Source of the DNA: Streptomyces sp. CB02261
Lineage (GTDB): Bacteria > Actinomycetota > Actinomycetes > Streptomycetales > Streptomycetaceae
Assembly: GCF_001905665.1 (NCBI RefSeq)
Contig: NZ_LIVX01000005.1
Coordinates: forward strand, 208,114-272,113
DNA: 64,000 nucleotides
Direction: 5' to 3'
This document shows, one piece after another, positions 42,835-51,724 of the stretch. The number at the start of each line of letters is the position of its first letter. Position 1 is the first letter of the stretch. A program made the translations under genes and the position numbers. The notes under the pieces were generated by a model that was not told the origin of the DNA, did no database searches, and saw only the letters and a program-made list of their open reading frames with translations.

Positions 42835-44046
42835 GTGGCGGAGCGGGACGAGGCCCTGGTGGCCAGGGTGCGGGCCATGGAGCGGGCGATCGGTGAGATC
42901 GGCACGACGCTCGACGAGACGACCACCTGCCGTGAACTCGCGGCCTTCGCCGCCCGGCATCTGCACGCCTCCACGACGGTCGACCTGACGAGGGAACCCG
43001 GCACCCCACGCAGCCAAGTCGCCCACGCGGAACCGCTGCCCGCCGCCGAGGGCCGTACGGCTGCCGCCCACGCGGATTCGCGGCCCGCCACCGAGGGTCG
43101 TACCGCCACCGCTCACGCGGATTCGCGGCCCGCCACTGAAGGCCGTACCCCCGCCGCCCCCACCCATCGCCTCTCCGCCCCCCTCGCCGTTCACGACGAG
43201 GAGCCCCTCGGGGCTGTCACCGTCACCCGGGACGGCGGTGCGCCCTTCTCCGCCGACGAGGAGGCGCTGCTCCGCCATGTCGCCCGGCTCGCGGCGCGGC
43301 ACCTCGGTCATGCCCGGCGTCTCGCGGCCACCGAGGACACCGCGCTCCACCTCCAGCGTGCGCTCGTCGCCGAACCCGGCCGGCCGCACCCCAACCTGGA
43401 GGTCGCCGGCGGCTACCTGCCCGCCGGGCCCCGCGCCCTGGTGGGCGGCGACTGGTTCGAGACCGTACGGCTCCACTTCGGCCGCAGCCTGCTCGTCGTC
43501 GGCGACGTCATGGGCCACGGCCTGGACGCGGCCGTCGACATGAACGCCTACCGGACCGCACTCCGCGAGGTCGCCGCGACCGACCTGCCCCCGCACCGGG
43601 TGCTGCGCCACCTCGACTCCGTGGTCGCCGAGAACGACGCCCGGCGCCCCGCCACCTGCCTGCTCGTCCGGGTCGACCCGGCCCGCGGCACCGCGACCTT
43701 CGCCAGCGCGGGGCACCTGCCGCCCGCCGTGTTCGCCGCGGACGGCTCGGCGGAACTCGTCGACCTCCCGGTCGGCCCGCCCCTGGGCACCGGCGTGGGA
43801 GGCTACGAACCGACCACCCGACCCCTCACCCCCGCCGAGACCCTGCTGATCTTCACCGACGGACTCGTCGAACGGCGCGGTGAGGACATCGACGTGTCGC
43901 TGGCCCGCCTCGCGGCCGTGCGGCTCCCCCCGGACTCCGGCCCCCGCCAGGTCGTCGACGAGGTCCTCCGCCGCCTCGGCGCCCACGGCGCGGAGGACGA
44001 CGTGGCCGTCCTCGCGGCGCGCATCCGCGCTCGCGCACCACAGTGA
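42835..44046 (+). CDS. GAF-SpoIIE protein phosphatase with an expanded loop
   Basis: I start at the GTG at 42835 (GGAGG 4 nt upstream); the ATG at 42784 is in frame but has no site. The 403-aa product has a GAF-like domain (about 20-170) and a SpoIIE domain (about 180-400) with VGGDWFETV, LVVGDVMGHG, ATFASAGHLPP and LLIFTDGLVE. Three 15-residue tandem copies (AHADSRPATEGRTAT type) interrupt the GAF domain between two strands. It should act on an anti-anti-sigma factor; its signal is unknown. It is divergent from the MoxR gene. Confidence 0.85.
   Translation: MAERDEALVARVRAMERAIGEIGTTLDETTTCRELAAFAARHLHASTTVDLTREPGTPRSQVAHAEPLPAAEGRTAAAHADSRPATEGRTATAHADSRPATEGRTPAAPTHRLSAPLAVHDEEPLGAVTVTRDGGAPFSADEEALLRHVARLAARHLGHARRLAATEDTALHLQRALVAEPGRPHPNLEVAGGYLPAGPRALVGGDWFETVRLHFGRSLLVVGDVMGHGLDAAVDMNAYRTALREVAATDLPPHRVLRHLDSVVAENDARRPATCLLVRVDPARGTATFASAGHLPPAVFAADGSAELVDLPVGPPLGTGVGGYEPTTRPLTPAETLLIFTDGLVERRGEDIDVSLARLAAVRLPPDSGPRQVVDEVLRRLGAHGAEDDVAVLAARIRARAPQ
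43021..43155 (+). repeat. three 45-bp tandem repeats inside the GAF region
   Basis: Copies at 43021-43065, 43066-43110 and 43111-43155 each code 15 residues. Copies 2 and 3 are nearly identical; copy 1 is more distant. They keep the frame. Confidence 0.9.
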
Positions 44047-44183
44047 CACGGAGTCACCTCCTCCCCACGGTGCGCCGTGACACAGGGTCACCCCGTGCCT
44101 GTCAGGGCCCTGTTTCGCACCTGGGCCGGATTCTTCCGGCAGGACGCTTGTGCGCGGCCGCCGGGCCCGGCACGCTCCTCCGT

Positions 44184-44549
44184 ATGAACACGGCCAGGCA
44201 TGCCAGTGAACGTCTGATGAGCTGGCCCTCGCTGACCCCCGGCCGCGCCCACTGCGGCGCCGAGGTCGGACTGGGCACCGCGACACAGGAGATCGTGCAT
44301 TTCCACGGCGAACACGAGGCGGACGTCCATCTCACCCGCGCCATGATCGCGAAGCTGCGCCCGGCCCTCCTCGGGTCGAGCGCCGTCCGTCTCCGGGCCG
44401 GCTCGGGATGGGTGACCGTCCGGCTGGACATGGGCTCGGACATCGACCTGCTCGCCACGCTGGTGAGCGCCGCCCTCCAGGCCAGCGGCCTCCCCGACGC
44501 CACTCCGGACGGCTGCACCCGCACCCTGCCGATCCCGGGGTGCCGTTGA
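44184..44549 (+). CDS. luciferase-family (DUF5519-like) protein
   Basis: The 121-aa product starts at the ATG at 44184; the frame is open upstream to 44043 but shows no ribosome site. The pattern ASERLMSWPSLTPGRAHCGA, HFHGEHEADVHLTRAMIAKL and SGWVTVRLDMGSDID is that of the small luciferase domain/DUF5519 family, which has an H-x-H-G-x-x-x-A-D core and a final W-V motif. Enzymatic activity has not been shown for most members. It stands alone. Confidence 0.7.
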   Translation: MNTARHASERLMSWPSLTPGRAHCGAEVGLGTATQEIVHFHGEHEADVHLTRAMIAKLRPALLGSSAVRLRAGSGWVTVRLDMGSDIDLLATLVSAALQASGLPDATPDGCTRTLPIPGCR

Positions 44550-44591
44550 CCCGGGGCACGCAGAAGCGGCCGCCCGGACCCGTCCGGTCGA

Positions 44592-44872
44592 TCACCCAGG
44601 CGGCTCCGTAGGCAGGGTGCGCAGTTCCGCTGCGGGATCGGACAGGGCATACGTGCGCAGGACGAGTTCCAGCATCACCGCGTCGAACTCCGCCCCGAAA
44701 TTCGGATACCGGTCGGGGTCCCGCTCTGCCTCGGCCCGGACGATTCGCCACCCGCCCTCGGATGCCTCCACGGGACCGGACTCGACCCGGTAGACGTAGC
44801 GGACTGCCAGTTCCGGGCCTGTTCCTTCGGGTTCGGCGAGGACGAGCTGACGGAAGGGGTCAGGCCTCGACC
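44592..44872 (-). pseudogene. C-terminal remnant of an unknown gene
   Basis: A minus frame ending in TGA at 44592-44594 gives DPFRQLVLAEPEGTGPELAV, RYVYRVESGPVEASEGGWRI and MLELVLRTYALSDPAAELRT, with protein-like composition quite unlike a shadow frame. No start codon is found before it runs into the end of the membrane-protein gene at 44884. An internal GTG at about 44773 would leave only 60 residues. It is likely a 5'-truncated relic. The family is not recognised. Confidence 0.4.
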
Positions 44873-44883
44873 GTCGCCGCCGG

Positions 44884-45684
44884 TCAGGTGCGCTTCTCCG
44901 AGATGGTGCGGAACCGCAGGGCGGCCTCGGCGGCCTCGGGCAGAGTCTTCTCGTCCGCCAGCAGCACGTTGCCCCATGTGCCGGAGTCGGTCCACGCGCA
45001 CACGACAGGGCGTCCGGTGCTCGACGCCAGGAAGCCGCAGCTCAACCGGCCGCCCCAGGGGCCGGCCTCGAAGGCGGTGACCTCGGTCGCCCGCGCTCCG
45101 GCGAAGAAGTCGCGCAGCTCCTGCGTCATGGTGTCCGAGCGCTTCGCCTCGGCCAGCTCCTCGTCCCATTCGACGGCGTTGATCTGCAGCACGGCGCCCA
45201 TCGGGCCCGCACCGGGACCGTCGTAGAACCAGCGCTTGCCCGATGCCGACTTCCCGGACATCAGTTGCTCGTACTCGGCCGCCTCCGCGCCGGTGAGCAG
45301 CCGGTACGCGCCGACGTGCGGGGCCGCGTCGATGACGCGCCCGGGTGCCGACGGCGCCGCGGCGACCGAAGGAGCCACGGCTGTGGGCTCCTGGACGACG
45401 GGAGCCGCGGAGGCGGCAGGCGGCTCCCCCTCGTACGTGACCGCTCGCACCAGACCCGCGGCGGCAACGGCCAGCAGTACGCCGCGGATGATGTTGCCGC
45501 GGCGTATGGCGAGGGTCACGGCTCGCTCGGCGTCGCCCACGGCACTGGTCGGCACGGGGCCGCGGCGCCAGGCCCGGGTGGTGAACCAGACGACGGCCAT
45601 GGCCACGGCGGTGACGAGGAGCGTCCCCAGCGCCTGGCCCTCGGCGAAGCCCTGCGAAGTGGGGTCGACGGACAACGTGATCAT
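44884..45684 (-). CDS. membrane protein of unknown function
   Basis: The 266-aa product starts at the ATG at 45684 (an ATG at 45735 is in frame but lacks support). Two membrane helices lie near 18-36 (LGTLLVTAVAMAVVWFTT) and 65-85 (IIRGVLLAVAAAGLVRAV). A Pro/Ala linker and a soluble domain follow with PHVGAYRLLTGAEAAEYEQL, KRWFYDGPGAGPMGAVLQIN and a late cysteine pair (SCGFLAS, VVCAWTD). The soluble part is probably outside, and its fold is not recognised. Confidence 0.6.
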   Translation of the reverse strand: MITLSVDPTSQGFAEGQALGTLLVTAVAMAVVWFTTRAWRRGPVPTSAVGDAERAVTLAIRRGNIIRGVLLAVAAAGLVRAVTYEGEPPAASAAPVVQEPTAVAPSVAAAPSAPGRVIDAAPHVGAYRLLTGAEAAEYEQLMSGKSASGKRWFYDGPGAGPMGAVLQINAVEWDEELAEAKRSDTMTQELRDFFAGARATEVTAFEAGPWGGRLSCGFLASSTGRPVVCAWTDSGTWGNVLLADEKTLPEAAEAALRFRTISEKRT

Positions 45685-45798
45685 GCCGGGATCGTAGTCG
45701 TCTTCGTATGCGTGTTCGCATCGCGGCACCGTCACGATCGCGCATCGAAGGACCGGTCCCGATCCACGCGGGCCGCACCCGAGATCGGCCGGACAGTT

Positions 45799-46314
45799 CT
45801 ACGCGCGCGTGGCGCCCGAGCCCTCCGCCGGTACGGGGAACAGCATGCACGTGCTGGTGGCGTGGGCGAGGAGTCTGTCCTCGGCGTCGTACAGGGCGGC
45901 CTCCGCGAGCGCGGTCCTGCGGCCCCGTGACAGCACCGTGCCGATCGCGCGCACCTTGCCGGTCGCCGTCGTGAGCGGCCGGAGGAAGCGGGTCGACAGA
46001 TCGAGCGAGGTGTACGCCGTGCCCTGCGGGAGCGTCGAGTGCACCGCGCAGCCGGCCGCCGAGTCGAGGAGCGTGGCGTAGACGCCGCCGTGCACGCTGC
46101 CGATCGGGTTGTAGTGCTCCTCGCCCGGTTCGAGGACGAACACCGCCCGCCCGTCCTCGACCTCTTCGAGGGAGAAGCCGATCAGCGCGGCGATCGGAGG
46201 GCCGGGCAGTCGTCCGGCGACCATCTCCCGCAGGAAGTCGAGCCCCGCCATCGTCCCCGCGGCCCGCGCGGTGGCCCCGGCGTCCTCCCACTCGACCGTT
46301 CGCGACCGCCCCAT
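45799..46314 (-). CDS. PaaI-family hotdog thioesterase
   Basis: The 171-aa product has GGAGAGGG just before the ATG at 46314; a shorter form from the Met at residue 22 is also possible. The hotdog fold shows IGSVHGGVYATLLDSAAGCA (HGG-x-x-x-x-x-x-D catalytic motif), then SLDLSTRFLRPL and AEAALYDAEDRLLAHAT. It hydrolyses acyl-CoA thioesters. It is divergent from the HxlR gene, with the likely HxlR site between, so it may be part of that regulon. Confidence 0.85.
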   Translation of the reverse strand: MGRSRTVEWEDAGATARAAGTMAGLDFLREMVAGRLPGPPIAALIGFSLEEVEDGRAVFVLEPGEEHYNPIGSVHGGVYATLLDSAAGCAVHSTLPQGTAYTSLDLSTRFLRPLTTATGKVRAIGTVLSRGRRTALAEAALYDAEDRLLAHATSTCMLFPVPAEGSGATRA

Positions 46315-46385
46315 GACCCTCTCCGCCCGCCGAGGCCGGCTGGCTCCCAGCTGGCTCTGTACGGCGAAGCTAGCTTCCGCCGCAG

Positions 46386-46408
46386 CTGACTGTCAACGAC
46401 GTAGTCAG
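46386..46408. promoter_or_regulatory. candidate HxlR operator
   Basis: CTGACT at 46386-46391 and AGTCAG at 46403-46408 are 6-bp arms with an 11-bp spacer. The site sits just before the -10 of the HxlR gene and faces the divergent thioesterase. Confidence 0.45.
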
Positions 46409-46413
46409 GTGGC

Positions 46414-46425
46414 TAGAGTGTGACG
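46414..46425 (+). promoter_or_regulatory. -10 element of a leaderless HxlR mRNA
   Basis: TAGAGT at 46414-46419 is a good Streptomyces -10 hexamer. The start ATG at 46426 lies 6 bp beyond, where +1 is expected, and there is no ribosome site. Confidence 0.5.
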
Positions 46426-46899
46426 ATGAAGTGGCTGGAGACGGACACGGAGAACTGCCCGGTCCGCCGCACCCTGGACGTGGTCGGCGAGAAGTGGACC
46501 CTGCTGATCCTGCGGGACGCCCTCAACGGCGTCCGCCGCTACGACGAGTTCCGCCGGCACCTCGGGCTCTCCGAGGCCGTCCTCGCCGACCGCCTCCGCA
46601 AGCTCGTCACCGCCGGCGTCCTGCGTGCGGAGCCCTATCGCGACCCCGGCTCCCGCACCCGGTACGAGTACCGGCTCACCCGCAAGGGCGTCGACCTCTG
46701 GCCCGTCCTCCTCGCCCTCAAGCAGTGGGGTGACCTCCACGCCGCGGAGCCCGAGGGGCCCGTGCTCGACATCCGGCACACCGGCTGCGGCGCCCCCGTC
46801 CGGGTCGTCGTCCAGTGCGAGGGCGACGAGCGGGCCACCCTCGCGGCCCGCGACGTCACCGTCCGGCCCGGACCGGGCGCCCGCCCCCTCCGTCCCTGA
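46426..46899 (+). CDS. HxlR-family regulator
   Basis: The 157-aa product starts at the ATG at 46426; a GTG at 46420 lies two codons before. It has the HxlR winged helix: CPVRRTLDVVGEKWTLLILR, then RRYDEFRRHLGLSEAVLADR and LTRKGVDLWPVLLALKQWGD, and a tail with one cysteine in HTGCGAPV. These proteins sense electrophiles, aldehydes or oxidants. The divergent thioesterase is its likely target. Confidence 0.88.
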   Translation: MKWLETDTENCPVRRTLDVVGEKWTLLILRDALNGVRRYDEFRRHLGLSEAVLADRLRKLVTAGVLRAEPYRDPGSRTRYEYRLTRKGVDLWPVLLALKQWGDLHAAEPEGPVLDIRHTGCGAPVRVVVQCEGDERATLAARDVTVRPGPGARPLRP

Positions 46900-46972
46900 G
46901 CCGGAGGTCTCCGGCACCCGTTCGGCCGCACCCCTGAGAGGTCCCCCCGCCCGGCCGGGTACCTCACGAGGC

Positions 46973-47827
46973 ATGCCCCTCACACCCGGTCCGCCGCGCG
47001 ACGACGAACACGGCCACTGGTTCCGGCGACTCCACACCCGGCTCATCGGCTCGTCCATCGCACTCGCCTGGAACCGCGGCCGGGCCATGGAACTCATGCA
47101 CCGTGCCATGGGCTTCGCGGCGCTCAGCCTGCTCACCCTCGTCCCGCTCCTCATCGTCGTCGCCGCCGCCGACCTCGCGAGCGGCCAGGGCTTCGCCCGC
47201 TGGCTCGTCCAGGGCCTCGGCGTCTCCGAGGTCTCCCAGGAGGAGGTCGAGCGGCTCTTCGGCCAGCCGGGACAGGCCCTGCAACGCACCACCGCCTTCG
47301 GCCTCACCGCCCTCGCCGCCTTCGGCGTCACCTTCGGATCCGCCGTACAGACCGGGTACGAACGGGTCTGGGACCTCCCCACCGCCCGCTGGCACACCAT
47401 GTGGCGGCACGTCGTCTGGCTCGCCGTCCTCGTCGCCTCCCTCCTCCTCTTCGTCGCCGGCGCGGCACCCGCCGACTCCTCGGCCGTGACCACCACGCTC
47501 ACCGCCCTCGCCGACCTCCTCGGCACCTTCGTCTTCTTCTGGTGGTCCCAGCGCTTCCTGCTCTGCGGCCGCATCCGCTGGCGCGCCCTCGTCCCCGGAG
47601 CCGCCCTCACGGCGCTCGGCCTCCTCGGGCTGCGGGTCTTCTCCCAGCTCGTGTTCTCCCCGCTGATCGCCTCGAACGCGGTGACGTACGGCCAGTTCGG
47701 CACCGTCCTCGTCCTCCAGTCCTGGCTCGTCGGCGTCGGCTTCGTCGTGTACGGAGGCGCCCTCGTCGGCCGCCTCGTCCACGAACACCTCCTGCGGCGC
47801 CGCTTCGCCCGGCCCGACCGCACCTGA
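46973..47827 (+). CDS. YihY/BrkB-family membrane protein
   Basis: The 284-aa product starts at the ATG at 46973; the longer frame to 46625 overlaps the HxlR gene. It has six membrane helices and the family elements: MGFAALSLLTLVPLLIVVAA, AFGVTFGSAVQTGYERVWDL, RWHTMWRHVVWLAVLV and FFWWSQRFLL. YihY proteins were once called ribonuclease BN by mistake; their function is unknown. It ends 2 bp before the convergent ABC permease stop. Confidence 0.8.
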   Translation: MPLTPGPPRDDEHGHWFRRLHTRLIGSSIALAWNRGRAMELMHRAMGFAALSLLTLVPLLIVVAAADLASGQGFARWLVQGLGVSEVSQEEVERLFGQPGQALQRTTAFGLTALAAFGVTFGSAVQTGYERVWDLPTARWHTMWRHVVWLAVLVASLLLFVAGAAPADSSAVTTTLTALADLLGTFVFFWWSQRFLLCGRIRWRALVPGAALTALGLLGLRVFSQLVFSPLIASNAVTYGQFGTVLVLQSWLVGVGFVVYGGALVGRLVHEHLLRRRFARPDRT

Positions 47828-47829
47828 CC

Positions 47830-48657
47830 TCACTGGTCGCGGTGCCGCACCGCCACCACCGCGACCGCCCCCGCGCCCAGAGCCCACAGCGCGTAGACCA
47901 GCCAGGCGCCCCCGGCCGTCCACGGGTACGGCTCCACGGCGGCCGGCCCCACCCCCACCAGGCGCTGCCACGCGTGCAGCGGCGTCGCGTGGGCGAGGAC
48001 CGCGGTGAGGTGCCGGCGGTCGCCGAGGACCGAGGGCAGCAGCAGAAGCAGCACCACCGAGCCGACGACCGACACCGCGCTGTGCCGCAGGAGCGCGCCG
48101 AGCGCCGCTCCTGCCAGCGCGCAGACCGGCGCGAGCAGCGCGGACGCCACGACGATCCGCAGGGCCCCGGGGTGCGTGATCGGCAGCCCCGCGCCCCGCT
48201 CCGCGAGCACCGCCTGCGTCGACCAGAACGACACCCCGGCGACGACCGCCCCGAACCCGCTCTGCACACCCGCCACGACCAGCAGCTTCGCCGCCATCAG
48301 CGAGCCCCGCGCCGGCACCGCCGCGAACGTCGTGCGGACGAGACCGCTGCTGTACTCGCCGACCACCGCGACCGCCCCCATCGCGGCGGCGCAGAGGATC
48401 AGGACCATCGACGCGTTCCCCGTGAACGCGTCCATCAGCGCCATCTCGTTCCGCACGAACCCGGCCCGGCCCTCCGCGTCGTACTGGAACCAGTAGCGGT
48501 AGTGGTCCCACGCGGTGCCGACGTTGAAGGCGACCACGGCCAGGGCTCCGAGGAGCAACGACCAGGCAGTCGACCGCAGCGACCACAGCTTCAGCCACTC
48601 CGACGCGATCAGGTCCAGGAAGCGTGCGCGGGGCTCCGTCAGGGTGAGAGTCGTCAT
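47830..48657 (-). CDS. ABC-2 type permease
   Basis: The 275-aa product starts at the ATG at 48657, overlapping the ATPase stop by 4 bp. It has six membrane helices: one near the start (WSLLLGALAVVAFNV), then MVLILCAAAMGAVAVVGEYS, with the conserved GEYSSGLVRTTFAAVPARGS segment of ABC-2 permeases with Streptomyces drug or lantibiotic exporters. It pairs with the ATPase to export a substrate. A divergent two-component system suggests envelope-stress control. Confidence 0.87.
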   Translation of the reverse strand: MTTLTLTEPRARFLDLIASEWLKLWSLRSTAWSLLLGALAVVAFNVGTAWDHYRYWFQYDAEGRAGFVRNEMALMDAFTGNASMVLILCAAAMGAVAVVGEYSSGLVRTTFAAVPARGSLMAAKLLVVAGVQSGFGAVVAGVSFWSTQAVLAERGAGLPITHPGALRIVVASALLAPVCALAGAALGALLRHSAVSVVGSVVLLLLLPSVLGDRRHLTAVLAHATPLHAWQRLVGVGPAAVEPYPWTAGGAWLVYALWALGAGAVAVVAVRHRDQ

Positions 48658-49562
48658 CGGGCTTCTCCCGCCAGGTACTCGACACTTTCGGCGGTCAGTG
48701 CCATGAAGGCCTCCTCGAGCGAGGCGGTGCGGGTGGTCAGCTGCTCCAGGGCCACCCGGTGCTCCAGGGCGAGTGCTCCGATCCGGGCGGCCGGGAGCCC
48801 CGTCACCGTCAGCAGACCTGACTCCTCCCGGACCTCCGCGCCCTCCGTGAGCAGCAGCGCCGAGAGACCCGCCCGGTCGGGCGTCCCCACGGTCACGGTC
48901 GGGCGGATGCCGCGCGCGGCGAAGTCCGTCAGGCTCTCCGCCGCGATGAGCGAGCCCCGGCCGACGACGACGAGTGCGTCGGCGGTGTGCTCCATCTCGC
49001 TCATCAGATGGCTGGAGACGAACACGGTGCGGCCCTCGGCCGCGAGGCGCCGGAACAACCCCCGTACCCACTTCACGCCCTCCGGGTCGAGGCCGTTGAG
49101 CGGCTCGTCGAACAGCAGCACGGGCGGGTCACCGAGCAACGCGCCCGCGATGCCGAGCCGCTGCCGCATCCCCAGCGAATAGCCGCCGACCCGGCGCCGG
49201 GCCGCGGCGGCGAGGCCCACCTCCTCCAGGACCTCGTCCACCCGTGAGAGCGGGATGCGGTTGCCGCGTGCCAGCACCGCGAGATGCGCCCGAGCGGTCC
49301 GGCCGCCCTGCACGTCACCGGCGTCGAGGAGCGCTCCGACGTGCCGCAGGCCGCGCGCCCGGTCCTGGAACGGTCGTCCGTCGACCGTGACCGACCCGCT
49401 CGTCGGCCTGTGCAGCCCCAGGATCATCCGCAGCGTGGTGCTCTTGCCCGCCCCGTTCGGACCGAGGAACCCGGTCACGAGCCCCGGCCGGACCGTGAAG
49501 CAGAGTGAGTCGACGGCGGTCGTGGCGCCGTAGCGCTTGGTGAGTTCGTCCACTTCGATCAT
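48654..49562 (-). CDS. ABC transporter ATP-binding protein
   Basis: The 302-aa product starts at the ATG at 49562. Walker A is FLGPNGAGKSTT, signature YSLGMRQRLG, Walker B LLFDEPLNGLDPEG, and the switch His lies in VSSHLMSEMEH. An extra C-terminal region of about 80 residues is of the DrrA-like kind. It powers the permease cotranscribed with it. A divergent sensor kinase begins 135 bp away. Confidence 0.9.
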   Translation of the reverse strand: MIEVDELTKRYGATTAVDSLCFTVRPGLVTGFLGPNGAGKSTTLRMILGLHRPTSGSVTVDGRPFQDRARGLRHVGALLDAGDVQGGRTARAHLAVLARGNRIPLSRVDEVLEEVGLAAAARRRVGGYSLGMRQRLGIAGALLGDPPVLLFDEPLNGLDPEGVKWVRGLFRRLAAEGRTVFVSSHLMSEMEHTADALVVVGRGSLIAAESLTDFAARGIRPTVTVGTPDRAGLSALLLTEGAEVREESGLLTVTGLPAARIGALALEHRVALEQLTTRTASLEEAFMALTAESVEYLAGEAR

Positions 49563-49697
49563 GGGGACAACCGTGCCGTCCGGCCCCTGCCCCGGGCATC
49601 GGACCAGCGCGGACAATCGGCGGCACCCAGGGTCACCCCAGGTCGTACACCCCTGGTCCGATGACCCGGACGAGAAACGCCCCCTACGATCACGCTC

Positions 49698-50936
49698 ATG
49701 TCCGCCACGCCGTCAGCGCCGTTCCTCAAGAGGGCCACCCCGGGCGGCTGGGCCGCGCTCGCCTGGCTCGCGGGCCTCCTCTTCACCGCCCTCCTGCGCG
49801 TCCGGCTGCCCGGACAGGAGACGGCGGACGTCCTGGCCGGCGTGGTCTTCCTCCGCTGGGACGGCCTCACGATGCTGGCCGTCGCCACCGCCCTCGCCCT
49901 GCGCGGCAGCGTGCTCCTGACCCGGCGTCCGACCGCCGCCCTCCGGTACCTCCTCGCCGCGGCGGTCGTCGCCAGCACCCCGCTCAGCGTCACCGCCATC
50001 CCCTTCGCCCAGTACCTCGCCGTCGACGTCGCCCTGTACGTGGTCGCCGCCGCCCGGCCGCCCCGCGAGGCCCTCCGGGCGCTGCTGCTCGCACTCGGCG
50101 TCCTCGTCGGCTATCTGACGATCCGGCTGCTCGCGGGCTGGAGCGTCGGCACCACCAGTGGCCTGGCCGTCGGCCTCATCGCCGCCGTCGCCTGGCTCCT
50201 CGGCCGCTCCGATGGGCAGACCCGGAGGTACGCCGAGCGGTCCCGCGCCCAGGCCGCCGAGCAGGCCGTCATCGCCGAACGGCTCCGCATCGCCCGCGAG
50301 ATGCACGACACGGTGGCCCACAGCATCGGCATCGTCGCCCTCCAGGCGGGAGCGGCCCGGCGCGTCATGGAGACCCAGCCGGAACAGGTCCGACAGGCCC
50401 TCACCGAGATCGAGACGGCGAGCCGCGAGACCCTGGCCGGGCTGCGCCGGATGCTCGGGGCACTGCGCACCGACGAGCCGGGCGCCCCCCTAGCGCGCCC
50501 CGCCGGCGCCGGCCTCCCCGAGATGCCCGGCCTCGCCGCGCTCGACCGGCTCGTGGAGAGCACCGCGGCGGCCGGCGTCCGTGTCGCCGTCCACCGCGTC
50601 GGAGCGCCCCGCACCCTGCCGCCGGACATCGACCTCTCCGCCTTCCGCGTCGTCCAGGAGTCCGTCACCAACGTCGTACGGCACTCGGGCGCCGACGCCT
50701 GCACGGTCACCGTCGACCAGCGCGACCCCGACACCGTCGTCGTCACCGTCGAGGACCGCGGCCCCGTCCCCGGCCGGGACCCGGCGCGCACCGGAGGCGG
50801 GTCGGGGTACGGCCTCGCCGGGATGCGGGAGCGGGTCGCCCTGCTGCACGGAGAATTCGCCGCGGCCCCCCGCCCCGGCGGCGGCTTCCGCGTCACCGCC
50901 CGCCTCCCCCTTCCCTCAGGAGTCACCGCCCGATGA
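49698..50936 (+). CDS. sensor histidine kinase, NarL/HisKA_3 type
   Basis: The 412-aa product has five or six membrane helices in residues 15-170, a HisKA_3 helix RLRIAREMHDTVAHSIGI with phosphoacceptor H203, and a HATPase domain with FRVVQESVTNVVRHSGA and VTVEDRGP, then GYGLAGMRERV. TACGAT at 49685-49690 lies only 7 bp before the ATG and no ribosome site is seen, so a leaderless start is likely. It is coupled to its response regulator by ATGA. Confidence 0.9.
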   Translation: MSATPSAPFLKRATPGGWAALAWLAGLLFTALLRVRLPGQETADVLAGVVFLRWDGLTMLAVATALALRGSVLLTRRPTAALRYLLAAAVVASTPLSVTAIPFAQYLAVDVALYVVAAARPPREALRALLLALGVLVGYLTIRLLAGWSVGTTSGLAVGLIAAVAWLLGRSDGQTRRYAERSRAQAAEQAVIAERLRIAREMHDTVAHSIGIVALQAGAARRVMETQPEQVRQALTEIETASRETLAGLRRMLGALRTDEPGAPLARPAGAGLPEMPGLAALDRLVESTAAAGVRVAVHRVGAPRTLPPDIDLSAFRVVQESVTNVVRHSGADACTVTVDQRDPDTVVVTVEDRGPVPGRDPARTGGGSGYGLAGMRERVALLHGEFAAAPRPGGGFRVTARLPLPSGVTAR

Positions 50937-51613
50937 GCGAGACCACCACCGAGCGGCCCGTCCGGGTCGTCCTCGCCGACGACCAGCCTCTGGTGCGCAC
51001 GGCGCTCCGCATGGTCATCACCGACACCGAGGACCTCGTCGTCGCGGGCGAGGCGGCGAACGGATCCGAAGCCGTCCGCCTCGTCGAGGAGACCGGCGCC
51101 GACGTCGTCGTCATGGACCTGCGCATGCCCGGGACGGACGGCATCGAGGCGACCCGCCTCATCACCACAGGGCCCACCGGCGCGCGGGTCGTCGTCCTCA
51201 CCACCTTCGACGACGACGACCACGTGTACGGGGCGCTGCACGCGGGCGCGTCCGGGTTCCTGGTGAAGGACATGGCCCTGGACGACATCCTGGCCGCCGT
51301 CCGGGTGGTGGCGTCCGGTGACGCCCTCATCGCCCCCAGCGTCACCCGGCGTCTCATCAAGGAGTTCACCGACCGGCCCAAGCCCGCCCCCGCCGCGCCG
51401 GGACGCCGGGCCGAGGGGATCACGGACCGCGAGCGCGAGGTCCTCACCCTGGTCGGCCGAGGCCTCTCCAACACGGAGGTCGCCGCCGAACTGCACATCA
51501 GCGTCGCCACCGCCAAGACCTATGTCACGCGGCTGCTCGCCAAGCTGGACGCCCGCGACCGGGTGCAGCTGGTGATCATCGCGTACGAGGCGGGGCTGGT
51601 CTCAGCGGCCTGA
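50933..51613 (+). CDS. NarL-family response regulator
   Basis: The 226-aa product has a receiver domain with D16, D17 and phosphoacceptor D62 (VVMDLRMPG), T85-type and K (FLVKDM) residues. A LuxR HTH follows: ITDREREVLTLVGRGLSNTE and ISVATAKTYVTRLLAKL. AGGAG precedes its start, which overlaps the kinase stop. With the kinase, it is expected to control the divergent ABC exporter. Confidence 0.92.
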   Translation: MSETTTERPVRVVLADDQPLVRTALRMVITDTEDLVVAGEAANGSEAVRLVEETGADVVVMDLRMPGTDGIEATRLITTGPTGARVVVLTTFDDDDHVYGALHAGASGFLVKDMALDDILAAVRVVASGDALIAPSVTRRLIKEFTDRPKPAPAAPGRRAEGITDREREVLTLVGRGLSNTEVAAELHISVATAKTYVTRLLAKLDARDRVQLVIIAYEAGLVSAA

Positions 51614-51724
51614 CCGGGCCGTCGCGGTCACACGATCCGGTGATCGCCCGGCGAGCGGCCGGGCGGGCGCGCGGGGCCCGCTTGGATGAGGGCGAACCAT
51701 CGGTCCGTCGAGAGAGAGCCGCCC

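Noticed and set aside
44675..46291. A 538-codon minus-strand frame
   Set aside because: It lies in the wrong frame through the membrane-protein and thioesterase genes and is Arg/Gly-rich shadow sequence.
49661..51613. A 650-codon frame joining kinase and response regulator regions
   Set aside because: Only its last 226 residues are real (response regulator); the rest is an Arg/Pro-rich shadow of the kinase gene.
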